Positions 12,701 to 24,700 of a stretch of 64,000 bases of DNA are shown piece by piece. Position numbers and translations under genes: made by a program. Below the pieces are notes generated by a model, which was not told the DNA's origin, did no database searches, and worked only from the letters and a program-made list of their open reading frames with translations. Position 1 is the first letter of the stretch. Every line of letters begins with the position of its first letter. The stretch comes from Aplectana chamaeleonis (lineage: Eukaryota > Nematoda > Chromadorea > Rhabditida > Cosmocercidae), in NCBI GenBank assembly GCA_029168955.1, contig JAPDOI010000422.1, positions 434,001 through 498,000 on the forward strand, in the 5' to 3' direction.

Positions 12701-15700
12701 GTTCCCCAAGGTGGAGGATTGTCACCAAGGCTATTCTCTCTGTATCTGTCCGATATTCAGGCCATCGCCTAACATCCACTTATGTCTGTATGCGGATGAC
12801 ATCACTATTGTGTGCACTGACCCTGTTATTGACCGCGCCTCTGCGGAGATGAACAAATACCTCAGCAGTCTGGCCGTATTCTTGGAATCAAAACAGTTAA
12901 AGGTCTCGCCTACGAAGTCCAGCATTACTCTGTGCACTACTGCCACGGCTGAACACAAACTGCATCCCCAGGTTTTCTGGGAAGGAAATCTGCTGCCCCT
13001 ATCCAAACACCCTCGTCTACTCGGTGTATTCCTGGACCCTTCATGGCGATTCCATGAAAACTCACGTATTCGAGCTGCTGCGGCCAATGCGCGTAACAAC
13101 ATACTCCGCGCTCTAGCTGGCACTACATGGGGTAGCTCAAAGGAAGTCTTGCGCGTTACGTACAAGGCGATGATACAGCCCTTACTGGAATATGGAGCCC
13201 CGGTCTGGTCAAGGCACTTGACGGATACGTCCTGGAACAAACTTCAGCGAACACAAAACGCTGCTTTACGTGTCATCACTGGATGCCCCAAGTCCACTCC
13301 TATATCCCACCTACATCAAGAATGTGCACTACTTCCTGTAAAGCAGCATTGCCAACTGCAGACCCAACAGTTCCATATTGGCATAGTCAGGAATGTCGCT
13401 CACCCCAACTATCACTTGCTATCATCCAACCCCCCTCATTCCCGCAACATCCGTGCACCGTTGTATGCTACTGTCTCTGTAAATGACCGTCAACGTTGGG
13501 CGACCTCAGAGCTCAACCGGAAGAGGCTCCTGCAGATGGAGCACACCAGATTCGTCAATGAATACCTCTCCTGTGCCCCTCCCAATTCTATACTCGATGG
13601 TGTACCGCCCAAGGTCGATGATAGTGAGATGGATCTACCAAGACGCTCCCGAGTAATTTTGGCAGGTCTTCGCTGTGGACATTCCTCATTCCTGAAGGCC
13701 TATGTCCATAGGATCGATCCATCGGTCCCCGACGTATGTCCTGACTGCCATGGCACAGGGCATGATTCATTACATTTATTTTCATGCCCAGCTCGACCAA
13801 CTTCACTGACAGCTCTGGATATGTGGAAGAAACCGTGCGATGTGGCCGCCTTCCTGCGCCTATGAGAAGATGCTCGTTGTGGCCGATAAGAAGAAGAAGA
13901 AGATCACCGCTGAACCCCGCTACAGTATAATGGTTCACACTTTTCTCAGGAGAAGTACAGCCGGAAGTCGTCAATTCTGAAAACTAGGAGCCACGAGAGA
14001 AGGATATTTGAGTCCAGCGTGGTCAATTTACTCTCTACTCAAACTTTCACCGTGGTACTGATGGCGCACTGGTGCTGGGCAAGGCCAATAGCGGCCCATG
14101 TTGAACGATTTTGTAGACCCACAGCATATATGATGCACAGTTTGCCTCTGCCAAACGTCGATAAAGCGAGCCAAGTTGGGAGTCCGGCAAACTGAGTGAT
14201 ATGATACCATCTTCGTAAGCTTCTCCGACCGTTGTAATCATCGGTTGAGCAGGAGCTCCAATTTATGGTTAAGTGCACACAGTTGTACATGTGTAAAAAT
14301 GCGGGTTAACTGTCGAGAGTCGGGCAAGGAGTTGTCGAGAATTGGTCGAGAAGTAGTCGGGCATTGTCGAGAATTTGGCGAAAAGTTGTCCAGAATTCTC
14401 TAGAGTCTGCGAAAGTTGTCCTGCATTCGTACGCCTGCAGGACAACTTTTCGTCCGATTCTCGACAACTAGTTTTACCTGAGTTCTTTTTCGAAATCCCT
14501 AGCACATTTGCTGAAGGCAACGCGCCCACCATGCTGAAAGCGGTCACGCCAGAGGAAGTGCTTTTTAGCGGCCAAGCGTTGCAGGTGCGGTGGAAGGTTT
14601 TTGGTCTTAGGGCCATGTTTCCGAAGTGGGACACATTTCTCTATTACAAGGTGGACATAGGAAATGAAGGCTTCATACACCTCATTTATATTGCGGCACG
14701 TGCAAAAGAGTTCATCCCAGTTTGTTCCTATCAACCAGAGATTTACTTGGTCCCAATTGGCTCTGCGAAAATCGAAATTACGAGCTGTTTTGGGAACATC
14801 AGGTTGACATGCGATTTCAAAGGCTATGCTACAGTGGTCGCTTGTAGAGAAATTTTGCTGAACCTCCCAATCAGTAATTAAAGTGAGGTCATTGCATAAG
14901 ATCAAATCCAGGACATTGCGCCCGTGAGTGGGCTCAAAATTCAGACATGATAGACCAGAACTGGTAAGAAAATTATCGAATGAAGCATTAAATAGCATAC
15001 CGGAATCTCCAGAAGAACACGCATAATTGAAGTCACCAACGACTATGGAAGGGAATTGCACCGTACACCAGTCAGCTACAGTCTCTAACAATTCGACAGA
15101 GTCCTCACTACTCGTTGCTGGCCGCCGGTAAGCTGCAATCAAGCGGAAACAGGGACCAAATTGAAACACAACATCAAGAAACAAAAGCTCACAACAGAAG
15201 TTAAAGGATTTGGGTATGGATTGAGCAACTCTAATAGTATTCTTTACAACGATTGCGACACCACCACCAGTAACGCCCGATATTCGGTCGCATCTATACA
15301 CCACATAACCGCCATCTAATGCTAGGAGCGAGTCCGGGTCGTCCTCAGTGAGCCAGGTTTCGGGTATAATAACTATATCGGGAGACGAATAGTTGAGCAG
15401 TGTGTTCAGAGAGGCTAATTTGTTCCTAATAGATCGAGAATTGAAGTATACACAGTTCAGGCTACCCATTGCCACTGAGGCTGACTCGCTCACACTCACT
15501 GTGATGGGGAGAAGCGAGTGGGAGGGTGGGTCGCCCGAGGGGTGGAGACCGACGGGGCGGCCTCGTCCCCTCAGGCGGACTCGGCCCTCCCTTTTTTGGG
15601 ATCTCGCTTCTGCTCATCACCTTTCTTTTGTGAATCATCACATCCTCGTCCGACCTGCGAGCTTCGCGGAGCTTAGCTCGCAACTCCGAACTGTACGACG

Positions 15701-18700
15701 GGCGTACGTATACATTTTCCCAGTCACTGGAACGTTTTAGCTTATAGCTGCTGCGTAGTAGTTGAATGGCGTCGTGATGATTGGCGAAGGCGACCTTCAC
15801 CGGACGCTTCTTCTCCTTATCAAAGGATCCCATCCGGTACACAGTCGTCGGGATGGCGTCGACCTCTAGATGATCGAGCAGGGCCCTCACGGTTTTCTCG
15901 TCGGCCTCCCTCCGGCTGTGTGCCGGCAAATCGCTCTCCTCTACCATACCCATAATCACGACCTGAGAAGGAATCACCTGCGGCGTAGCCGCCGGAACGG
16001 CTCGCTGAACTGCGTCACCGGCGGCAGGTGCTGGTGGCGCCACTCCTCTCATCTTCGTCAGCTCACCAACGGCTTCCGTTATCGAGCGGATCAGGGGCTG
16101 CAAGGCATCTGCGAAAAGTCTTCACCATTTGTTCGACCAGACCATTCATCGCATCCTTCAAAGTCTCGTTGATCATCTCTTGAACCTCGGCTCTCTGTTT
16201 GGCTTGCATGGTGACAGGATGCTCGATCGTACGATACCTCAAACTTGGGTAATTAAACCGTGATGTGATATCGACCAGAGAAATTGAAGAAATAGAGCTG
16301 AAATTACGAAGATTTTCTCTCTTTTTTTTGAAGAGCGTATCAGTCACGAAATTTCCGGGAAAAATCCCATTAAAGGGGTGGGGAAGCGGTGAATTTTTTG
16401 AAACGTTTTGCAGTTTTTTCTCTACAAGGAGGGGGATGTGGCTTTTTCGAGGTCCGGAATAATGGTCTGTTTGACCCTGTATATCCCTATCCTTACCTTT
16501 TCGCCTCACTGAAAGACCCTTTCGTCATTCAACTCAAAGCTCTATATAGCAGTTACAAAGCTAGGTTCGCAAACACCTCCAGAAATACATCACTAATGTT
16601 TAGTTACGAATGGCCAGGTCGACAGAAAGTGCTACAATATCAGGAAGCGTGGCCTGCGGCAGGACGATGAAGGACGCTTCAGAGAGCCTAGTCCCATAAA
16701 ATTTCTCTGAGTAGTTCCGGTGTCTCGGTGTAACTCTTTTTGTTTATACAGGACGCTACGATCTACGCTATTCTGTCTCGTCTTCGAGTGAGAGGTGGTA
16801 TGAGTATCGAGTTCGCCAGCTACAATGTAGGTTTCAAGTTCTTGAGATCTGTGTCGAGAAAAAAGAAGGCAATTTTCTTTTTTTGTGAGAATCTAAAATT
16901 TCTATGTGGTTTCTAGATGGTGAGCAAACTGTATTATGGCAATGATTGTCCATATGCGAGGTGGACTGGTGATGAGCGCAACTGGAGTGTGAATGCGGCG
17001 GCTTCTGAAGACGACAGGATTATGGCGGATTTCCTTCGACAGGTTAGTGTTGTGATGTTATCTCAATTGTTGTTTTCTAAGAAGATTTAGCTTTGACGCT
17101 ATAGTGCAACCCTGCCATTGAAGAATCCAAGTGTGAAAAGATTGAGGGACAGCATCTCTTTTTGCATTCGATAAAGCGGAAAAAGTTATTGCAACAACTA
17201 AAAAATTGTCTGGAAAGGTACTCTGAGGTTTGGGAAAATCGAAAAATCGCAAGATCTTGGTCTGTTAATCATTGAACTCCTAATTTTTTTTTTCAGACGG
17301 TTTTCAAAATTTCGTAGGAAAATTTCTTTTCCCATTAGAGAGCACAGTTCTGGTGAGGAAGTTGAAAATGGGTGCACCTACTCAGAAAAATGAAAACAAG
17401 TCACTTGTAGCATAAAAGGCTGAAAACAAGTTACTTGTAACTTATCTAATTCGATGTAGGTTACGGGCGGCTTATCTGAGGTCATTCAAGTTACATGCAA
17501 CATATCGATGGGATACCGCGTGCAGTGCGGCTCCGATATGTTACATGTAACTTAAATGGCACAGGATAAGTCGCTAGTAACCTAAATCGGACAAGAGGCA
17601 TTTCCTATGGGAGTATAGAATGCACTCTCGCGGTCAGGCCTAGGACTGGCGTTACTTTCGGTTCAGTTACCCAAGTTTGAGGTATCTCACCCCACAGTAG
17701 CAGGTAAGGCCCCGTACAGCGCTTTTCGCGTAGCGCGTGATCTGAGGCGCGTGCGGACGCGTTCTCCGCGTCGCGTGGTGGCCACCCGTGGTGAACACAT
17801 GGGTATCAGTAACACAAGTGTAACCTACATGCAATACATATAATGTGAGTTACTTGAGACATTCAAGTAAGTGACAGTTAAGTTACAAGTAACTCGTTTT
17901 CATTTTTCTGAGTAGCTTTTATCCAAAATCGAAATTGATTAGATTTCTTTGAAGTGCACTTCAGAATCGAGGGTTCGCTGACTAAGTTAGCCGTGGAGCA
18001 TCATATCTGCGCTAGCGTGCACGGCTAAGGCTTATTTCACACTTCCATCGCTGATCGCCGCAATGGCTTGTTTTGAATACAGATCGACGTGCGACGCGAT
18101 CTCGATCGATGCTCATGGTTATCATCTCATCGCGTCGCGCGGCGAACTCGGAAAGAGGCCTGGGAGACTAGGATGCGTGGGTGGATACCTATTATCGACT
18201 TTAACGCTCACTGCACAAAAGTGAGTCAAGTAGTGGAGATTATTGATGGGTATTACTCTAAGTTAGAGAAAGTTACTAATCATACAATATCGATTTTTTG
18301 CCTGCTGCCTAAAATGCGGCTATGAGTGGTGATTTTCGATGGCGCAAGTTTACGCATTACCCTTCCCCTGTCGCGCCGAGGCGCAGTTCCGCTGGATCCT
18401 GATAGTGAGTGTTCCGTCTCATTCCATATTTCTTCGTCTGATTATCGCCTTCTCCGGGCCGGCCATCTGCGAACACGTCTTAGCAACAGCGCGACAGTTC
18501 ACATGCAAATGGTTGTACAAGGAAAATGAAAAAACTTTTTTCTCGTTTAGTTGTTTTTTTCTACAAAAAGGGCCTAAATGTACGTTGATCGATCGACTGA
18601 ATAACACCCGGTCTATACGCACCGAAATAGTGACAAACGGGTGCAGAAAATCCACCCAGTCGATACTGGTGTTCCACTCAAGCACAAGGGCAGGGCCAAT

Positions 18701-21700
18701 GTACCCGAGGTCGGTTTTTCGACCAAGTCCTACGGGGACTTTGCCCCATCCAGACATCCACCTGCTAACGACAAATCGTTGTAGCTGGATGCTCTGGATT
18801 TCTGTGTCTTTCGAACTTCGACTGGAAAACATAATGCTGATTTTTAAGACTGTGAGAGAACAAGATCTAAATGATGACGAGAAAAGACGCGCAAGGGACA
18901 TTGTGAAAGAACGACAGTTCGCATTGCAGTATCTAATAGAATGTCTGTTTTCAAGGTGAGTTGAGCTGTTTTGTTATGTTGAATCATTCTGCGGCCTCGT
19001 GATTGGCTTCCTAAGCTCCACAATTTGATTTGGGTTATTGGGCTTACTGAAGACTAAACTGCGGTCCGTTTCTTGATATTCTGCGATTTATGGTAGGTCG
19101 CGACAGACATATCCTCTGGTGGGGAGACAGGTTTACTTTGTTTCTTCGCGCGCTTTTGCGGGCCAGGTTAGAGGCGGCTAGAAAGTGTGGGGAGAAGAGG
19201 ACACAGCATACGCGCAGAGACGCACGCGATGAACGGAAATAAATTCCACTCCGAAACAGAGTATAATGCTGTTTAGCTAGCGTAATCGCGACGGAATGTT
19301 TGTAACCAGTATCGAACGAAAATCGATATGTCGGATGTGCAAAGTAATTGGGAAGTATGATCCCTTCCATACTTAATGTGATCTATCGTGATCTATCCAA
19401 AGTCGATAACCGAACCGTGTTGAGCACTCTAAATAACCCACTACAGAGATGGTTCCAGGCACGTATATCAAAGTGTTGTGTAAAGTGTCAAAAGTCGCAT
19501 TTTGCGTCGAAGGGTTGCTTTCGGGGCGGGGAGGGGGAAGGGGGGCTAAACCGAACCTGTCAGGATTTCTTGAAATTTCACTAGTGGACCTCAATTTTGT
19601 GTTTCAAGACTCCTAAATAACTACCGGAAAAAGTTCATAGTCAAATCCTAAACTGTATTCATTGGGCTTCCTGAAATTCGCCCTGCTAGGTACCCTAACC
19701 TTTTCGCCCAACTGAGAAAACCCCCATTAATCGGTTAAGGAATGCTTCCAGCAACTAAAAACGTGGATTCGACAACATGCATTACCCTCAATAAAACGTC
19801 GAAATTCACATCATGCGAGGCGCGAGCGGCGCGCGCGACGCCTCAGCCTCCGTCTGCCCTCCGCTCTCTCACTGCCTCTAGCCTCCGCTTCGCACCAGCT
19901 AGCGTAGGAACCATGTGAATTTCGCCCTTTATAGCCTGTAACTGGTATGATTATCGTGGGAAAAGGCGTTTTTGACCTGTTCTGATTCATTAGTTATACC
20001 CTGTCCCAAATGAGGTGGCAAGCGAAGGGTCCAAAGAAACAGCGCTCGCTCTGCGTCTCCGTTATTTTCGGATTACGGCAACACGTCGCGCACGCAAATC
20101 GTGCAGCATGTCTTACCGTAATCCAAAAACAGAATTCAACGAGTTCTTCACGTGAAAAACTCGTTGAATTCTGTTTTTGGATTACGGTAAGACATGCTGC
20201 ACGAATTGCGTACGCGACGTGTTACCGTTACCCGAAAATTTCAGAGACGCAGAGGGAGCGCTGTTTCTTTGGACCCTTCGCTTGCCACCTCGTTTGGGAC
20301 AGGGTATAGCTAAAACGCAAGGTCTAGAGGTGTTGTCACCGGAGATAAGCGGGCTAGGGGGGTCCTAAGATTACATTCCAAAAAAGGGTAATTCGTTAAT
20401 TCGGGGACAGGATCGTATCAATTTTAGACTGAGTTTTCACCTAGAAGAAGGGGATTTTTAAGAATATGCGACATTTTTTGAATATGTGGTTGCCAAGATC
20501 TGCACTGAGTTTGCGTCAACACAATCTAAGCCTGCGAGACGGAACCAAAAGTGCCAATGCTATCCGTGCCGGCTGTACGCAATGTGGTTTTTCGATGGAC
20601 TGCTTGTTTTCCTCCTCCCACAAAAGTATGAACCTTTCCTGTTGAAAAAAAAAACTGAAATTGGCCTATGAACGTTTGGGTTTCTCAGGCACTATTCTAT
20701 CTGAGTTATTCTCTAGAGACTGTAAAGGCGACACTACTTAATTGGTTTTTCACTTTCCTAAAGGTGCAAAGCTACTGTTGTGCAGCATGGAGGCCCTTAT
20801 TTTGATTTCTATGTTTTTAGAGGTGCTGTCGTGAAGGACCAGCTGCTGTTGGATAAGCCTGTGTGGATAGATTTTCTCAAATCAATCAATCACTGCTATC
20901 TCGATGGAAAAGATGTATCTTTCATTGTTATCTCCATGAACAGCTTTGAATTGTATTGAGTTTTGAATCAATACACAATTGATTTCAGGCATGTATCCAC
21001 GCCTTGGAACGGGTTATTGCTATGATCGATGAACGAAAAAGAATAGGATCAATCCTTATGGTGAGTTCTTCCGCTGATTGAGACACTTTCCATGTGCGGA
21101 GGTATTTATTCTCAGACAGTGCCGCATTCAATGCATGTCAAATATGCATTCAACTCCGAGATTAGTGGTTTCGAGCACAGCTAGGGAATTCGCTGCTAGG
21201 GGAGCACGTGCTCCTATTGTGTTTTTAATTACAACACGTGCTCCAACGAATAAAACGTTCAGTGCGTGCATAATACACAATCAACTCCATGATAAAATTG
21301 TTTCCCGAAAAAGGAAAGCATACGACGTACTCTTGAGGCGGGACTCAGATGTGGGCTGCGTCGCCGGTACAATTACCCAAGTTTGCGATACTGGAGGCCG
21401 CATACCACTGCTGGCGGCCTCAGATGGTGCTCGGCGAGCTGGCCGAGTCACGTGTCGGTGTGCTGTTACGATAGCGGCGGACTACATTGTATCACCTGCT
21501 CCTGCGATGGAATTTGGCAGCACGTGCTCCTGCGATTGAGCCTTTCGAAGGGTGTTGATGCATATTCGACCCGCATTGGGTGCGGCAATTTTCTGAGTTG
21601 TTATACTGTGCTTCTCTGGGCCAAACTCCGGTCCGCAATCGCGTCTCGACACGCTTCGCGGCCGCGCGCGTCTGAGTAGGAAGAGTTTCCAGCGCCGCAG

Positions 21701-24700
21701 CCGCCGATCTGTTGACTCTAGGTGGGTTCTAGAAGCTGGAAAGTAAACAAAATTGGAGAAAACCGTATAAAAAAGCCACATCGAGTCGGCTTTGGGGCTA
21801 GAAACTCGACCGACTCGAGCGCGTGCGGCCGCAAAGCGTGTCGAGACGCGATCGCGGACCGGTATTCGGCCCAGATAAGCAGAGTACGAGTGCATTTTTT
21901 TTCGATAAATCAAAGCACCTTGTTTAGGCGTTCCTTAATGAGTTTGAGTTGGCACGGAGTTATGTTGGAAGCCCGGTGCTGTCGTGGGCTGACATGAAGG
22001 ATGGCTATCAAAGAGTTCGCAAGGTGGTTGGGAGAGACTGTCCGTGGTCGTTATAGTCATCTCTCTGGTTTCTATTTGTAGCTGGTTATTACACAGACAA
22101 GAGTTATATATGTAGTACCAGAGACGATTATGGCGAATCGGGTCTTAAGAAGGTACGACCACGATGGAACAAGGATACTTCGAATCACGTTCAGGTCTGG
22201 TGCTTTTCACACTTTCATTGGTGATTTTTAATTAAGGATGATGATTTTTACTTTAAAAACAAATTTGAAACGTTAAACTTGATCTTTCTATACGCTGACC
22301 TTTTTTTGTTTCAGGGATGATGACAACTCCGCTATGCGGACATCGAAAACATCGAAGGCGTTAATTGTGAAAACACTTAGACACGCCTTGAAACAAGGAG
22401 TTAGAGTGGCTGGTTGGTTAAGTAATATTTATTCTTGTTTATATAGGATTTGAGAAGAAAATAGTGTGTTTAGGTCGTGATTTTGGATATCTTGGCAGCT
22501 CCAATTCACAAATGCGGGATTCTGGTGCATATTTTATGGAGAAGTCTGGGCGAAAGCAACGCAATGAGTATAAGAAACAGCACAAAAAGAATCCTCCTGC
22601 GGATTTCCAGCCGAAAATCGACGATGCTCGTGAGAAACTTGGAAGGTTGGTTGGACATACTCAGGCGCTGGTTGGGTCCGATTCGATCATAGTACACTTT
22701 CCACTTGACCACATGACGCCCTAGACGATAATAGGACCACGTGCTCCATGTCATTCTACTGTGCACCAAATAATCAACTGCCTTCCCTATAAGGAGCACA
22801 GTAGGTATATGAAGCACCTCCTCCTATAGATAGCGCAGCTGCCGAGATGTCGTACGTTCGTGCCGTGGCAGTGTGGAGGAAACAACATCACCTTCGTGCA
22901 AACTGACATCACTCCCTCCACCGAGAGGGTTTTTGTCATGGGAGAGTCGCTGGCTGGCCCCAGCTCTCCTGAAGATTCTACTACAAAGGGCTGGCGTCGA
23001 GAGGAATCCTGGACCTGTGCAGAAGTATCAGTGTGCCACCTGCAACAAGAAAGTCAACTGGAATGGAACAAGCGTCCAATGCTTTGGATGCCAAAGGTGG
23101 GTGCACTTCTCCTGTTCAGATCATAGTTCTGTGAGGCATCACAACTCATCCTTCCGTTGTATTCTGTGCTCCGCCCCCAGCAACTCTGATTCCTCATTCA
23201 CCAACCGCCCCCTCTCTATTGTACATATAAATCTTAACGGCCTTCGTACCAAACTGTCTGAACTCTCACTCTTCGCACGTACTCATCATCCGGATGTTAT
23301 TATGGTTCAAGAAACCAAACTCTCTCCCTCTACCACTTATCCCCAACCAAACATTCCAGGCTACACTGCCTATCACATCCCAAGAACAGCTCTTGGAGGC
23401 TGAGTTTCTACGTTTGTGCTTTCTAACTTACCTTCTCATCTAATTCCAAATGTTCCTAAGGACGGTACTCTCGAGTGCGTTCCCGTTCACCTCCCTCCTA
23501 TCTCTATTTAATATTTACATCCCTCCTACCACTTCTTGTCCCCCAACCTACAACCCCATACCTCTTCTTAAGTAGTTGGATGACTGCTCTCTCTCCCCAT
23601 CAGCTGTCTTTGCAGGTGACTTCAATGCTCACACGTTCTGTTCTGCGCTTGAGTCCGACGCCAGAGGGGAAGACGTCGAGGAATGGGCTGAGGAGTGTGA
23701 TCTGGTTATCCTCAACGATGATCAGCCTACTCGTCTCCCTTCCTACGGCCGACCTTCTAGCCCGGACATCTCCCTCGTTTCATCCAATCTTTCTAATTCT
23801 TGAACATGGTCCACTTCCATAACTCTTTCCAGCGACCACATTCCCGTCTTTCTCATAATTGATCTCTCAAACTCTCTTGCCCCTTATACTGGTATTCGTC
23901 AACGTTCTTATCTCAATTTATGCCTTGCTGACTGGGTCCTGTTCAGAGAGGTTGCGCTCCGCCAGGCAGCCGAGTATCCATGGAATGGCGATGTGCACCA
24001 GAAAGAGCGTCTTATATCTGACGCCATCTGGAAGGCTACAAAAGCGGCCATACCTGAAGGACGTGTGAAAAGTTTCTACCCTAATGTCACCAGGGAGATT
24101 CTACAGAAGATCAGGACAAGAGATGAAAAGAGAGCTGAGAATCGTTTGGACCCTGAGGTGGTCAAGCTGGCTGAAGAGATAAAAAAGGATCTGGACAAGC
24201 ACAAGAAAGACAGTTGGGAGAAGTTCACTGAAAGGTTGAACTTTAAAACCGACGGAACAACTGCGTGGAAAGTATTGAGGGAGATATCTGGAAAGTGCGC
24301 TCCCTCCTCGAACTCTACCATAGAGTTCGATAACAGCGTCTTCAAATCAGGAAAGGCTGCCGCATATGCTCTTGGCAAAAATTTCTTCATCACACGTACC
24401 AAGCGTGGCATACAAAACAGAGTCACGGTAAGAGAACTAAGCCGTCTGCCGCTGATCAACGCCACTGAGGCCTTTACCCCCGCTCAAGTGGAGAAGGCTA
24501 TCAAGGAAATGCGGAACTCGAAGGCTCTCGGACCTAATGGTATCTCAGCAGCCATCTTGAAGAAGCTTCCCACGGAACTTCTACCGATGATCGCAGATAT
24601 CATAAACACTTCTTTCCGAACCTGCACTCTACCCCAAGCTTGGAAGACCGCCAATGTGATACCCCTGCCTAAGCCAGGCAAATCGCAAAGCACGGCGAAG

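Larger units (their letters stand above)
10461..13899 (+). mobile_element. Jockey-like non-LTR retrotransposon J1 (full length, decayed)
   Basis: About 3.4 kb, with target duplication AAGATCACCGCTG at 10,448-10,460 and 13,900-13,912 and a 3' AAGAAGAAG tail. It encodes, in pieces, a 2A-like peptide, a Cys/His finger, an endonuclease, a reverse transcriptase and a C-terminal Cys finger. At least five frame breaks make it non-functional. It is the same family as the elements at 22,839 and 40,366. It inserted into the CTCAG-ended element that interrupts the CR1-like copy, so it is the younger insertion. Confidence 0.88.
8620..14482. mobile_element. 5.9 kb CTCAG-ended element with subterminal repeat arrays, itself nested
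   Basis: The terminal inverted repeat is CTCAGGTAAAACTAGTTGTC, flanked by TT on both sides. Just inside each end are many copies of a word like GTTGTCGAGAATT (8,640-8,830 and 14,310-14,460). Removing element plus one TT restores the CR1-like reading frame exactly. Its interior carries a 225 bp palindrome, a mariner remnant and a complete Jockey-like insertion; no transposase of its own was found, so it looks non-autonomous. Confidence 0.8.
6206..16209 (-). mobile_element. CR1-like non-LTR retrotransposon, interrupted by two insertions
   Basis: Read on the - strand: ORF1 (16,209-15,462), endonuclease (15,499-14,474), then reverse transcriptase (8,616-7,908 and 7,453-6,358), ending in three TTGAA-type units near 6,225-6,208. 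An element at 8,620-14,482 and another at 7,454-7,894 are inserted into it. Removing the first with one copy of its TT duplication restores an uninterrupted frame ([16 protein letters not shown]), which proves the nesting. The copy also carries frameshifts and stops, so it is dead. The clade call rests on domain order and the microsatellite-like tail; L2/CR1 subclades are not resolved. Confidence 0.82.

Noticed and set aside
18571..18640. Frame reading [12 protein letters not shown] as polymerase exon start
   Set aside because: No donor/acceptor pair keeps phase with exon 9, while acceptor 18,646 in the other frame does; treated as intron.
18419..18901. 160-codon - strand frame
   Set aside because: Shadow of polymerase exons 9-11.
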